Of a DNA stretch of 64,000 nucleotides, positions 46,280 to 56,454 are shown one piece after another. The number at the start of each line of letters is the position of its first letter. Within the stretch, counting starts at the first letter, position 1. Under the pieces are notes generated by a model. That model worked only from the letters and a program-made list of their open reading frames with translations, did no database searches and was not told the origin of the DNA. The DNA comes from Diplocarpon mali (lineage: Eukaryota; Ascomycota; Leotiomycetes; Helotiales; Drepanopezizaceae): contig JAENRP010000059.1 in NCBI GenBank assembly GCA_024741835.1, forward strand, positions 78,840 through 142,839, given 5' to 3'. The position numbers and the translations under genes are program-made.

Positions 46280-47161
46280 TTAAACCTTCTCCAACACCTC
46301 GTCTTTGCGTACAAGCTCGTCAATGCTCACCAGATCCCCACCTTTGCTTCTCTCGCTCCCGCTGCTGCTCCCTACATCGGAGCCCGAATCTGTACAAGCG
46401 CCACATTGGCAGTCAAAGCCATAGATCCGCTTCAGATACTTGGTCTTATGACCATAATCCACTGTGACTTCCTCACCCTCCAACAGCTTGAAGCGGTTCC
46501 AAAAGACCATTCTCCCAATACTGTCCTTCCAGATGTATTGGCTGTTCGGGACACACGAATGGTTGATGCGCGATGCCGTCTCGAATACTCCCGTGGCAAG
46601 GTCACCCATGATGCTGTAGCCGTTGCTGTAGACAATGCTTCGGCTGCGAGATTCATTTTGGTTACGAGAGAAGGCTTGCAAAGAGAGGAACGACTGCTTC
46701 TGTTCGGGGGAGAGAGCGTTGACTGTTGCACCGAGAGGGTCCACCCGGGCGCCGTTGTCCTGAAGGGTAACAATGGGAGATTCGGATACGAGAATTGTGC
46801 CTGGGAGCAGATCTCGGAGAGCAAAGACCCCAAGGCCTTTGCGTTCAGAATCGCGAATCTCGATGAGGGTGCCCAAGGTTTCCGGGTATCGCAGAGGTCT
46901 GGGTGAGAGCGAGGACGGTGCAGCCGGGGGAGTCGGTGGTGCCGGGAAGTTATGCTCGATGGGGAGGGGATTAGGAGAGATCGAAAGCGTCGATTCGAGG
47001 GCGTTAGGCGAAGGTAAGCTGGAGGTACATGGAGCTTCAATTGCGAGGTTGGCCTTGAGGATTGGCGTCCTTGGGGCTTCGTTGATCTCCCCCATTGTGG
47101 ACGGAATCTCCTCGTCGGAATGCGTGGGATCTGCAGAGAGAGATGTCAGCCCGCGGCCCAT
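46280..47161 (-). CDS. SET-domain protein
   Basis: A single exon encodes up to 293 aa. The SET fold is marked by RKGLGVFALRDL (about 108-118), RINHSCVPN (about 199-206, the conserved NHS..PN substrate/cofactor loop), VTVDYG (about 232-237) and a cysteine-containing FDCQCGAC post-SET segment (about 249-256). SET domains transfer methyl groups from S-adenosylmethionine to lysine; targets here are unknown and no histone-reader domain is attached. Residues 1-90 are Pro/Ser-rich and disordered. The start is uncertain: the bases just after the ATG at 47161 (CTGACATCTCTCTCTGCAG) look like an intron 3' end, so translation might begin in an upstream exon or at Met23 (47095). The C-terminus is acidic and basic mixed. 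Confidence 0.85.
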   Translation of the reverse strand: MGRGLTSLSADPTHSDEEIPSTMGEINEAPRTPILKANLAIEAPCTSSLPSPNALESTLSISPNPLPIEHNFPAPPTPPAAPSSLSPRPLRYPETLGTLIEIRDSERKGLGVFALRDLLPGTILVSESPIVTLQDNGARVDPLGATVNALSPEQKQSFLSLQAFSRNQNESRSRSIVYSNGYSIMGDLATGVFETASRINHSCVPNSQYIWKDSIGRMVFWNRFKLLEGEEVTVDYGHKTKYLKRIYGFDCQCGACTDSGSDVGSSSGSERSKGGDLVSIDELVRKDEVLEKV

Positions 47162-48743
47162 AACTGCAAGCGAAAAAATATAGAGACGCAGGATAATCTG
47201 GCTTCAGATTTTAGATTCATGAAATGGGCGGGTGGGAACGAATACATCGCGTCCACCAAGCTCCAGATTCTCAAAGCTTCGTACTCACTCACTTACTGCC
47301 CTGTGTTATGAGTCGTGACAACTGCTATTGGCACTCGCATCGGTGGCGCAGAGGCTTGTTTGGTTGGAGAGAGGATCGAAGTCTGCTCCCTCAAAAGTGA
47401 ATATAACAGTGCTACGGCTGCCTCGCAAAGCAACCTTCCAGGTTTCAGAAAGTGATACCGAATTGAAGAGCTTTGCTGGATTCTCGAATCGCTCAAGGTG
47501 AGATTTGAAGAGTGTTGTTCTCGAAAATTCATCCAAGGCGAAGGCAAGAGCTCAAAAACCTCACAGAGCCGCAAAACAATCACATGACAGGCAGAATTCC
47601 CGGCAGACATTTCAACGATCCAGGAGGATGGAGAATAGATACCCCATTCATCCCCATCTCTTGGAGGAGGATTTTTCTCGGCTGAAAAGGCCAGGTAAGG
47701 GCACTCTCGCTGCCTCCTGTCCTCCGTCAACACAAGAGCTCTGCGGATCCACAGGAGGACGAAGATACAAGTATGTGCCGTTGATTTCTGGGGCTGGCTG
47801 CTGGCCTGACTAACGTCGTGATCTTCTTTGTTCGAAAAGTAATGCGTGGGGTAAAGTATGGATAGATACCAGGGCCCGGAACCAGCTTTTCAATATTGGA
47901 AGGGTCACACTCAGCGGTTACCCGAGCCAGAGCGTTCAGCATTGAGCGCACGGCGAACCAACGGCGCATGTTGCTTTTCATTGCCGAGTCAGAAAGCTTG
48001 AACGCGACATCGTTCGCGTTCCGGCTTCAAAGTCCCATCGTATTAAGAGGAGCGATGACATGGGTGTGATCGAACATAGCGAGTCAATCCCGCATCTCTT
48101 GCCAGCAACTAACAGGCCAGAGCCAAGATGCTGCTCTGACATGGAAGAGATGTTGATGCAAGAAATCTCATATTGTTAAATTTCACCAAATAGTTGCAGC
48201 GGCTTTACACTCGTCTTTTTCCAGCTACTAGCGAAACGGTAGACTGATCAAGGGCAATTCGTTCAGCCGGATTTACTGAATTAAACCACCAAACTCGCAA
48301 GCAAGGACCAAGTTCAATCAAAGGACTGACACAGGGAGAGGGAGGAGCAGAGAAGATAGCGAGAATAGTGCCGGCACAACGCAACACAAATGCAATAAGC
48401 AATGCTGCATGTCTCGACTGGCAGCTCCTAGGCCTCTACCCGCCACTGCAAAGAGCCTCCAATCCGTTCCGGATTTCGTATCCACATCTGGTCCCAACTC
48501 AATAGGTGCCTCTCCTCTGTCAAAGTCGTGATACTTTCTGTGGATTGCAACAAATCTCTGCCCCCGCAGTGTTCTGTCAGTAGCTGACATCAAGCTCCAA
48601 GCGAGAAAAGTTGTTTTATACAGCCTCATACAGCCCGTACTTACAGACGCACTCTCCCGGTGAGAGCATGCAATCCAAATGACCCTCCGGAACACCAGCC
48701 AAATGCCCGAACTCCATGATATGCATCTTATACATGTCAGCTA
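47162..48743. other. 1.6 kb intergenic region
   Basis: Minus frames at 47293-47733 and 48318-48695 are 146 and 125 codons, without recognisable domains or coherent splice links. This region holds the upstream sequence of the SET-domain gene, and possibly an upstream exon of it, and the 3' flank of the Cmc1-type gene. Confidence 0.35.
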
Positions 48744-49287
48744 TCATCTGTGTCGATCCTTACTCGGCGCCCCTTCGTCGCGCTTCGGAAACCCTCCTAC
48801 TCTTTCAGCCTTCCTTAAAATATCCCTCCCCTTGTCTCCCTCTCTGTCATCTTGCGGCAAACCCCACCACTCTCGATGAAACTTCTCCTGTTCTTTCCTC
48901 CGCTCCTCTTTAGCTTCTCGCTCTCGCTGTCTCTTCAGTCGTAGTCCAAACCACTCCTCTCTGGCTGCGTCCTGTTCGGCTTGCGTCGCGTGTGCTACCA
49001 TGCATGAATTCATCGCTCGATTCTGCGGTCTGCATCTAAAAGGCGCTGTGAAGGTCCGACCTAGGGCGCAATCTGCGAATGCTGCAGATTTTCAGTTTCT
49101 ACTGCTATGATGATAGCGAATATAACGCACATTTGATTTCTGCGGCGCAATATCCTCGTACTCGGGCGTGGTATAGCTCTCGAACTTGGGCTTCCTGCCC
49201 AGAAGATAATGGAAGCGGATTTCGCGACGGCATGGGCAGGCGAGAGACTTCCTCCTCTTTTTGTGGAGGAGTTGCCATAGCTGCCAT
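48744..49287 (-). CDS. CMC1: Twin CX9C mitochondrial protein, Cmc1 family
   Basis: Two exons, 49287-49131 and 49081-48744, with a 49-nt intron give 164 aa. Spliced, the sequence around the junction reads YCAAEIKSFADCALGRTFT, then FRCRPQNRAMNSCM. Both pairs of Cys are separated by exactly nine residues, the twin CX9C (CHCH) signature of small intermembrane-space proteins imported by the Mia40 route. The R.QN.AMN.CM context is that of the Cmc1/COX-assembly family, which helps copper delivery and cytochrome c oxidase assembly. The remaining C-terminus is a highly charged helix (RLKRQREREAKEERRKEQEK). The donor is GTGCGT, slightly weak, but the frame and Cys spacing support it. The start at 49287 is one of two nearby in-frame Met codons. 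Confidence 0.87.
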
Positions 49288-49746
49288 GAATTTGCAGCTG
49301 ACTGCGGACGGTTGGAAGGGTGGTTGGTCTGGACCTGGCTGCCCTCGAACCTGAGAGCTCCGAAGCTTTGACTACAAATTGACCAACTAGCTTACAGCTC
49401 ACGTGATTATAGCTGCAACGCTCGATCTTCTAAGTGTTATGTAACGAAGCTGAATTCAATCTCTTAAAGGGAGTGCTAGAATAGTGCTCGAAAATCGTTC
49501 GTCGAGATGACTGGCAGGACGTCACGTCGTAGACGGCGAAGAAGACCATCCATCTTGGGACTAGCCTTGCTGCTAGCGTTAGGTCCAACATGAGGCTGAG
49601 GAACCCCGTTCGAAGCTTAGCCATCGAACTTTCTCATGCGACCCAACATTGCGGAGACTAATACCAAGACCACACGCTACGAATATCAGTTGCAATATTG
49701 GGCGCGGATGATCTCGGATCGAAAACCGCGTGATTAAGATACCACA
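49288..49746. other. Divergent intergenic region
   Basis: 459 bases separate the Cmc1-type gene (minus) from the Utp11 gene (plus) and must hold both promoters. A short minus frame at 49430-49624 has no features. I see no other element. Confidence 0.4.
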
Positions 49747-50516
49747 ATGTCATCAATGCGCAATGCCGTGCAACGGCGGAACCACAGAGAACGTGGACAG
49801 CCAGAGGAGAGACAGAAATGGGGGTTGTTAGAGAAACACAAGGTACGATTTTCTATGCTTTGAGATCATAGAATACTCAAAAGGAGGATCAGGACTACTC
49901 CGCCCGCGCGCGTGACTTCAATGAAAAAAAGAAGAAGCTCAAGGCCCTGAAACAAAAAGTTCTCGACAAGAACCCCGATGAGTTCTACTTTGGTATGATG
50001 TCCCGCTCTGGGCCAGCGACAACCGGAAAAAATCGTACAGGCACAATCAATGGTGATAGAGGCAACAAGGTGCTGAGCCAAGAGGCTGTCAGGTTATTCA
50101 AGACTCAGGATCTGGGCTATGTCAGGACGATGCGAAACAAGGCGCTGAAGGAGGTCGAGGAATTGCAGCGTAGGGCAGTCGGTCTTCAGGGCACGGGAAA
50201 GAAAATTGTGTTTGTGGATGATGAGCAGGAGCAAAGACGGAAAGTGGATAAGTCGGCTGATATGGACGTTGGTTCGGATGAAGAAGACGCGAATTCCAAC
50301 TTGGACAAGATCGAGAAGAAGAATTTTCGCAAGATGCAGCAGAAGGAAGCAGACAAGCTCGAGCTCCGATTGGGTACTGCGCGCGAAAGATTGGAGGTAT
50401 TAACAGACGCTGAACAAGCACTGGAGTTACAGAGAGCGAAGATGGCAAAATCACCAAGTGTGGGAGGAGTCACGAAGAAAGGCGTCAAGTTCAAGGTGCG
50501 AGAACGCAAGAGATAA
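49747..50516 (+). CDS. UTP11: U3 small nucleolar RNA-associated protein 11 (Utp11)
   Basis: Two exons, 49747-49842 and 49893-50516, with a 50-nt intron give 239 aa. The N-terminus MSSMRNAVQRRNHRERGQPEE is split from the HKDYSARARDFNEKKKKLKALKQ block by the intron, and the product continues with KNPDEFYFGMMSR, the hallmark of Utp11. Utp11 belongs to the small-subunit processome and is needed for 18S rRNA maturation in the nucleolus. Further features are a basic and coiled-coil body (LRTMRNKALKEVEELQRR), an acidic patch (DVGSDEED), and a basic C-terminus (KKGVKFKVRERKR). Length fits the family (about 230-255 aa). The downstream gene converges on it only ~140 bases away. Confidence 0.95.
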
Positions 50517-50659
50517 ATGATATTGATTGTCAATCAGAAGATGTCGAAAACTGCATGCTGATATATTTGCGACCCACATCCGAACGCCGAAAGACCTGCA
50601 GCATCTCCCTGAGAATTATGCCACAAGAATCCGTCCAGCTATTGCGCAATCCCATTCCT

Positions 50660-52414
50660 TTATACAGTTGGTTTCTCGGCCCTAGTCAACACCCTGCTGA
50701 TAAAGATTATGATCTTGGCAAGTGCTTTAACACTCATTGTTACCGTCCAGACCAGGCATTTAATAAGCATCCAGATCAAGCCTAAACATCTAGGGACTTT
50801 TTCCTCCTTTCGCTTAGCTTTCTTCACCTCCACACTACTCTGGCTCTCGAGATCCAACTCTAGCTCTTCCATCTTGAATATTTTCTTGCTAGTTTTCTTG
50901 GTCCTCTCCTTCCCCTTCTCCTTTCTGCCGGCCGGCCACGACAATGAAAGCTGCCCCGGCGACGTGGGAGACATCAGCGCAGTCGAGGGGGGTGCCTGAA
51001 ACTGTTTAAAATCCCTCGTCTTTTCTTCCGTAACTGCCACCAACATTATGGCGCAAATCGCGACATCGACGATATAGAAACAGTCTATCCGAGAAGCAGC
51101 CGCAGTGTCAATCTCCAGAAATCCGGAGCCAGACCCATCGCGGATTAATCGGACGATGTTATGCGGTAGCTCGAAATGTTCGAGTGTGTATTCGACTCGA
51201 GACCAAGCAGGCGAAGAGTGAATAGATACGACGAAAGGCGTGGGGATTGCTGGGTGTACGAGATAGTACTTCCCACTATCTTCATCCCAGACCAGACGAC
51301 CACATTCTCGCTCCGCGGCTGCGATGAATTGCGCGCTGTCCGCCCTAGTCGATTTGTTGGCGAGCTCTATCACCATGTCTGACGCAGCTCGGGGGTACAG
51401 GAGGGCGACTAAACCATCATTCGGCGGGAGACGTCGAGCGGTCTCCTCGAGTGTCGTGCTCATGACTTCTGATCCCGGATTGGGCTTCGCAGACCCGAGC
51501 TTCGGCGAGCCTATATCTCTAGTCGTCTTATTTGGATCGTGACGCAGCATAGTCATCTGAGCAGAGGTGGATGTCGGTACAAGACGAAGCGTGTAGAAAG
51601 GTTGCGCGGCGGACGATAGGGTGTGTGTTGGCTCTTCGGGGTCGCTGGTCATTCTCAGGCAGAACCGGCGTCCCTCAGAAGACGACACCTTCCATCCGTT
51701 GACTACTTTCCAAAGCTCCTTTAGCTCGTCGTTGGACGATGGCTCTAGTGCCTTCTCATCTTTTATCTCTCGAGGAAACTGTCCCGGAGCTTGACCTGGT
51801 AGTCCTACTGGCGTTGGGCTCTGCAGCCCCGCGATGCTCCGCTCGCCGCCGAGTCCTGGAGAGTAGGATCTTCTGTTGATGTTGGAAGACGGGATGTGGG
51901 TTGGGCTTGTTTGAGTTGGGTAGTACGCTTGGTGCTCCAGTGCGATCTGATGGTTGTACCGGGGGAACATGGATCTCATGATAGCCGGCTCGCCTCTCTG
52001 CGGAGATCTGCTCGCAGCCTCCGCGTGGGAACTACTCGACGAGTTGCTGCTCCTCCGTACCAGCGTAGGGGCTTCCGAGAAGGACGTATGCGATCGGGGA
52101 ATTTCCGAGCCGAAATGTGCTTGTGGGGGAGTGGTGATGGGAGCCGCCCGGTCTACTTGAGGGGCCTGTCTTCCATTGCTATTCTGAGGGGTTGATCGGC
52201 CTCCTAGAGCCGACTGTGGACCGCCCATGGTAGATGGTCGTGCGTCTGCAGTAGAGGCAGGAGATTCAGATCTCTCGACCGCGGATCCAGGGGGCGTTTG
52301 GGAGCCGACAGCATGGCGACGAGCACTCGGCTTCCTCGACGGTTCCCCGTGTCTCTTCTCTTTCGGCGGGGGAGGGAACAGTTTCAGTCCCATTTTCGCC
52401 GACTTCTCCGGCAT
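50660..52414 (-). CDS. Fungal-specific protein with C-terminal membrane segments (ASMT-like by name only)
   Basis: A single exon encodes 584 aa; an in-frame Met at residue 8 (52393, MGLKLFPPP) is an equally likely start. Residues 1-225 are Pro/Ser-rich and disordered. A folded region follows (about 225-480), including ELWKVVNGWKVSSSEGRRFCLRM and DMVIELANKS segments, then two hydrophobic stretches: one near 440-460 (CFYIVDVAICAIMLVAV) and a longer one near 545-575 (LIWMLIKCLVWTVTM). Between them lies a Lys-rich, low-complexity stretch. Proteins of this kind are often labelled 'acetylserotonin methyltransferase-like' in fungal genomes, but I see no S-adenosylmethionine-binding motif, so I do not endorse that. 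Function unknown. Confidence 0.82.
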   Translation of the reverse strand: MPEKSAKMGLKLFPPPPKEKRHGEPSRKPSARRHAVGSQTPPGSAVERSESPASTADARPSTMGGPQSALGGRSTPQNSNGRQAPQVDRAAPITTPPQAHFGSEIPRSHTSFSEAPTLVRRSSNSSSSSHAEAASRSPQRGEPAIMRSMFPRYNHQIALEHQAYYPTQTSPTHIPSSNINRRSYSPGLGGERSIAGLQSPTPVGLPGQAPGQFPREIKDEKALEPSSNDELKELWKVVNGWKVSSSEGRRFCLRMTSDPEEPTHTLSSAAQPFYTLRLVPTSTSAQMTMLRHDPNKTTRDIGSPKLGSAKPNPGSEVMSTTLEETARRLPPNDGLVALLYPRAASDMVIELANKSTRADSAQFIAAAERECGRLVWDEDSGKYYLVHPAIPTPFVVSIHSSPAWSRVEYTLEHFELPHNIVRLIRDGSGSGFLEIDTAAASRIDCFYIVDVAICAIMLVAVTEEKTRDFKQFQAPPSTALMSPTSPGQLSLSWPAGRKEKGKERTKKTSKKIFKMEELELDLESQSSVEVKKAKRKEEKVPRCLGLIWMLIKCLVWTVTMSVKALAKIIIFISRVLTRAEKPTV

Positions 52415-54622
52415 CTCGAATGGCGGCGAGTGTTCCCGATGCTACCTGGACTTGTAATACTGTCCATGCAAGAGGAGCAGCTTCGTGACTCTCGCCCGGC
52501 CCAGCACCAGCAGCCATGCAGATATATACACATCCCGTCTGCCTTCCCAGCTGAAGCGCCGACTGGACGCATCGATGCGAGCCACATTGATACATCAGAT
52601 TGCGGTGTCGACGGCCAGATCTAGAAATAGATCGGGGTCAGCGAGTGACTGCGTTGGTCCCTCGAGCAGATCCCAACCGGCGGCAGGATGCAGTGTGATG
52701 GGGACGGTGATTGGCGGGTGCGGGAGGGCAAACGCAGGGCCATTCTGGACTGGAAGCGCTGCCGATTGAGTGGCTGAATCCGGATCAGATCATGTGATCT
52801 GTCGGGCTCGGTATCCGACTTCACCATCTCGGCGATTCGGACTCGGCTCTTCACCACGCCTCTCCTTGCCTGTCCGGCGAGACCAAGGGTTGGCCTCTAC
52901 TCTTGTTCTCGTCGCACTCACACGCGTTGCCCGCCTGACGGTGCTCTTCTCCTATGCTCTTGCTCTCCCGTACTGTCTGATTTCGAGTACGTGCGGAGGC
53001 GTGCCTTTTTCCCCGGCTCGAGCCAGACGAACGGGTATTAGTATGACGTCTTGGAAGCTTCGATTTTGCATGTTTCGGAGGCGCGAGTGCTCCCGACACC
53101 GTCTCTCCGGGAACGGGCTGGTCGATCGTCCGTCGAGGACGTGGTACGATGTTATGCTATCTGGAAAGTCTTGCACGGATTCCTCACATCCGCTACACAC
53201 ACAGGTCTCACGAGAGAACGTCTCCATCGAGTTGAGTCCTCACCAAGCGACGCAGTAAGCCCCCAAGCCGAGCCTGAACCAACACGCACGGCATCTGCTT
53301 CTCCTGTATTGTCGGGCACATCCGTCTTGTGCTCAGCCACAAGCAAATCCCCTACCGGAGGATCCTTGTGGAAATCCCATGTATCTAGCCCGGGCTGAAG
53401 GGGCTGTAAGCTAGTTCCGTATCCGCCTGGTTTTTGTTTGCTGCCTCTCGAAGGTCACCCGTGAAAGCATACACTTCCCAATTTTGGTGTATCTTGCTCT
53501 AGGTCCCCACGCAAACTTCCAGAGCAGACGGACCAGTAGCCAGCGGACTTCAGCGGCATGGCTCCCTGCACACCTCTTACAGGAAACACTAAGTCCACGA
53601 TGCCAGCCATCCACCACATTCCGAAAACACCCAACCCGCGGACTACACTCCCACGGTCAAATTAAACACGTCTTGCCTCTCCACCTCTGTCCTCCCCTGA
53701 GCTCTAATTTCAGTCTCTCAATCGAGACCTAACCCCTGTCTAGAGTCGACCCGATATCCCGCGCCAGGCTGATGTCTCGCATCAGCCTACTTCCGCCGCG
53801 CACGTGAAGCCAGGCCTGGCCACTCGCTCGGGGCCCCCTCGCCCAGGGGAAAGAGGAGCAGAGCTGGGAGGATACAGGTGGTGGCACGCGTGCTGCTGAG
53901 GAACTGGCCCGGACGAAAAAGGCGAATGGTGCGTCTGCGCTGGGCTGGTGGCCGACTTGCACTGATCTAGGGAGAGCTCGCCGCAGTCTACGAGAGTGTT
54001 CGTGAGCGGGTCTCGAAAAGAAGAGGGGATGTGGCTAGGCTTACCTACGAAGCCCGCTTTGCCTTGCCGGGCGGAGGATTGCATGCGTGTGAGATGCGCA
54101 GTGTCGTTCCGCCGTTCGTCCCTCGCGGTTCGGCGTCTGACCCGTGCTTGTCCATAATCCGCACACGACCCGTGGGTGTGAGAGCACGCCGACCAAATAG
54201 TCCCTCTGCAATGCGGGCCGAGATGGCGAGGCTCCGACTGTCCCGTACTGGTCATACACGGACACGGCGCTCCTTCATGAGCCAGGTCGGTATGATGTGT
54301 CGTGCGGGAGGACGACATGCGACTCGTCGCCGCTACCGATCTTCGGCACGCCGTTCCCGCGTCCGGGATGCCGTGCAACCCATCTCCACGGCCGCAGCCC
54401 ACGCTCGGCCCGCGGGCCGTGCCAGATGTCGCGCCGAGCGGCCAGACCTCGCGCCGGCCTCGCCCATCCTCGCGGGAGAGAGGCGTCTTACCTCGACAAC
54501 CGATGACAGCCGACCCGACCCCGGCCCTCTGACCGGTGCGCTCTGCGACGTCTCAGAGTGTGCAAGGCACTCGTCCTACTCGTCACAGCCACCGGCGTCA
54601 CGGGGAATCTGTCGGGATAGTG

Positions 54623-54643
54623 GTCACATGATAGTCATGTGAC
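54623..54643. repeat. Perfect inverted repeat GTCACATGA-TAG-TCATGTGAC
   Basis: Nine-base arms flank three bases. The arm contains CACATG/CATGTG, an E-box-type core. A closely related inverted repeat recurs at 63441. Confidence 0.75.
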
Positions 54644-55180
54644 GTGGGGACTCACTCGATGCTCAGCGTTGCTCGGCATAGCTCTCTGTATCTACTTGTC
54701 GCCCTCCAAGACGAGCTCGGAGGCACAAGCTTGTACGAGTACGAATACAAAACCACGTGTTCGAGAAGCTTCGTCGTTGTGCGCGTATCGCCTGGAACGA
54801 TACCAACACATTCCCAATCCCTCGCCGCCGAAGCAAGCCAGGCGACGCTGCGAGGGACTCCCGCCGCCGAGGAGACGACTGCTCGGATGGACTCCGGTCC
54901 CCTCCCTCTTCACCTCCCTCCCCCCTTTCCTCACCCCGTTCCCCGCATCCGCTCCGTTCCATTCCCATCCGTTCCCCGCCCCGCCCCGTCCCGAGAGTCG
55001 GTGAACCAAGCGAGGGCGAGTGGACCGCTGCCACGCGACACGAGCTTCCGTTGACTCTCGGGCAAGGGCCGTCGACCAATCACCACCCTGCACGGGGGAT
55101 TTGGTTTCGCGGCCAGGCGTCTTGGTGATGTGTTGTCGTCCCCTGTCCGAGATGCTTTGCTGTTCATTCCAGAGGGGGCG

Positions 55181-55240
55181 TAGGTGTAGAGGTGTAGAGG
55201 TGTAGAGGTATATAGGTATATAGGTATGTATGTAGATACA
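55181..55240 (+). repeat. 8-bp tandem repeat, GGTGTAGA/GGTATATA type
   Basis: Three units near GGTGTAGA are followed by two near GGTATATA and then a TATG-rich tail. It is a simple minisatellite-like tract in the upstream region of the membrane protein gene. Confidence 0.7.
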
Positions 55241-55401
55241 TAGATACAAGTATACGTCGAAAGCTCCTCTCCGCCGTTCTCCCCCCCCCATCTGGCGCGG
55301 CGCGTCACGGGCTTCGACCTCGAGACGCCAGGTCTCGGAGTATCGTTGTTTGTTGACTTGCTCCCGTGTGCGCTCAGCCGCCCTTCGTGGCCGTGGTCAT
55401 C

Positions 55402-56454
55402 ATGATGGCCAGCCCGGGCTCTGGCGAGAGCCGACCTGGACCCAGACAGCCGATCGCGTGGGCGCGAACTCTCCCGTACAACCTCGTTCCGGCTCTCCTG
55501 GCGTGGTTTCCCATCAGTGCGTTTCCCTCCCTGTACCAGAGAGGCCTCGTGGGAGGTCCAGAGATGAGGGCTGTCGATCGCGCAGCAGATGCTGATTCCC
55601 GCTCTCCTCAACCTAGTCTGGGCGGCTTGTTTCGCGTGTCAAGTCGAGGGGAGGGAGGTCGGCGTCGTGGACTTCTTCGCCCCGCTCGGCAAGCGCCTGC
55701 TGGTGCTGGTCATGATATCCTCTGCCGGTCGTGCTCTCGAGTCAGTCCGCTCGCGAGCCGTGTCGTCGGGGCCGTTGCTGACAGGTTAAGTGACATGCTG
55801 GATCCTCACCAGGAGGACATCGACTCCCGGGCTTCGTACCGCACCATCCTCCTGGCCGCGGGCTATCCATGCTGGGCCCTGGCCACTGCAGCTGCTGTCT
55901 ACTACCTCCAGGGCCCATCCCACCTCCTCCTCTGGGTGCCGCCCTGGCTGCTCGTCTCCCTCGCCGTCGCCGCCAAACACATGCCCGCCCTCCGCCAGCT
56001 CTCCCGCGGCCTGGCGGTCGTCTCCCTCCTCCCAGCCGCCTGGAGCGGCTCTCGGCCTCGCGACGTCCCCGAGGACCTGCTGCTCCTCGCCGCCTTCACC
56101 TTCTTCTGGATCCTCTACGTCGACATCCTCCTGCACGCCGCCCTGCAGAGCGACCTCGACGGCTACGCCTCCCCGAGCTCCCCGGCCACGTCGCTGAGCC
56201 TGCTCGCGCTCTTCCAGCTCACGAGCCTGAGTATCTACTCCTACGGCACGGGGAGATCTCCGCGTTCCTGGGTCCTGGGTGTGGGGGGATGGGCGGCGAG
56301 CTGTGCGTGGCACATCCAGGATACGAGTCGCCTGGAGTGGCGGTGGAACGAGAGGGCGGGAGAGGCGGCGGTGGTGAGGAACGTCTGGCTGGGGGCTTGG
56401 CTCGCTGGCGTGGAGGTTGGAGAGCTGTGGGCGCGGGGGCTGTTGGTGTTTTGA
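55402..56454 (+). CDS. Polytopic membrane protein, unassigned
   Basis: The product has about eight or nine hydrophobic helices: LPYNLVPALLAWFPI near the start, LIPALLNLVWAACFA, RLLVLVMISS, then TILLAAGYPCWALATAAAVYYL, LLLWVPPWLLVSLAVAA, LLLLAAFTFFWILYVDILLHAAL and more. Splicing is unresolved. The 3' exon 55813-56454 is secure (acceptor CACCAG, stop at 56454). A middle exon 55589-55759 fits by phase with a 53-nt intron to it. A first exon from the ATG at 55402 must end near 55548, but the intron needed is only 37-40 nt, so either the donor is different or the ends are wrong. No NDxxD prenyltransferase motif or other catalytic motif is seen. High GC at third positions matches its neighbourhood. 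Family unknown. Confidence 0.55.
   Translation: MMASPGSGESRPGPRQPIAWARTLPYNLVPALLAWFPISAFPSLYQRGLVGGPEMRAVDRAADADSRSPQPSLGGLFRVSSRGEGGRRRGLLRPARQAPAGAGHDILCRSCSRVSPLASRVVGAVADRLSDMLDPHQEDIDSRASYRTILLAAGYPCWALATAAAVYYLQGPSHLLLWVPPWLLVSLAVAAKHMPALRQLSRGLAVVSLLPAAWSGSRPRDVPEDLLLLAAFTFFWILYVDILLHAALQSDLDGYASPSSPATSLSLLALFQLTSLSIYSYGTGRSPRSWVLGVGGWAASCAWHIQDTSRLEWRWNERAGEAAVVRNVWLGAWLAGVEVGELWARGLLVF

Larger units (their letters stand above)
52415..55401. other. 3 kb GC-rich divergent intergenic region
   Basis: Base composition rises sharply here and many long shadow frames appear on all strands because GC-rich DNA lacks stops. None carries a domain. Features seen are a perfect 9+9 inverted repeat at 54623-54643, the palindrome AGATCATGTGATCT at 52787-52800, and a short 8-bp tandem array at 55181-55240. 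This region includes the promoters of the genes at 52414 (minus) and 55402 (plus). Confidence 0.4.

Noticed and set aside
50660..52414. Methyltransferase function for the 584-aa fungal protein
   Set aside because: No S-adenosylmethionine-binding motif is visible; the name is inherited annotation only.
53782..54642. Long frames of 200 codons on both strands
   Set aside because: They are overlapping Arg/Ser-rich translations in GC-rich DNA where stops are rare; no domain or splice signals.
55402..56454. UbiA-type prenyltransferase
   Set aside because: Many helices fit, but the Asp-rich motifs that define the family are absent.
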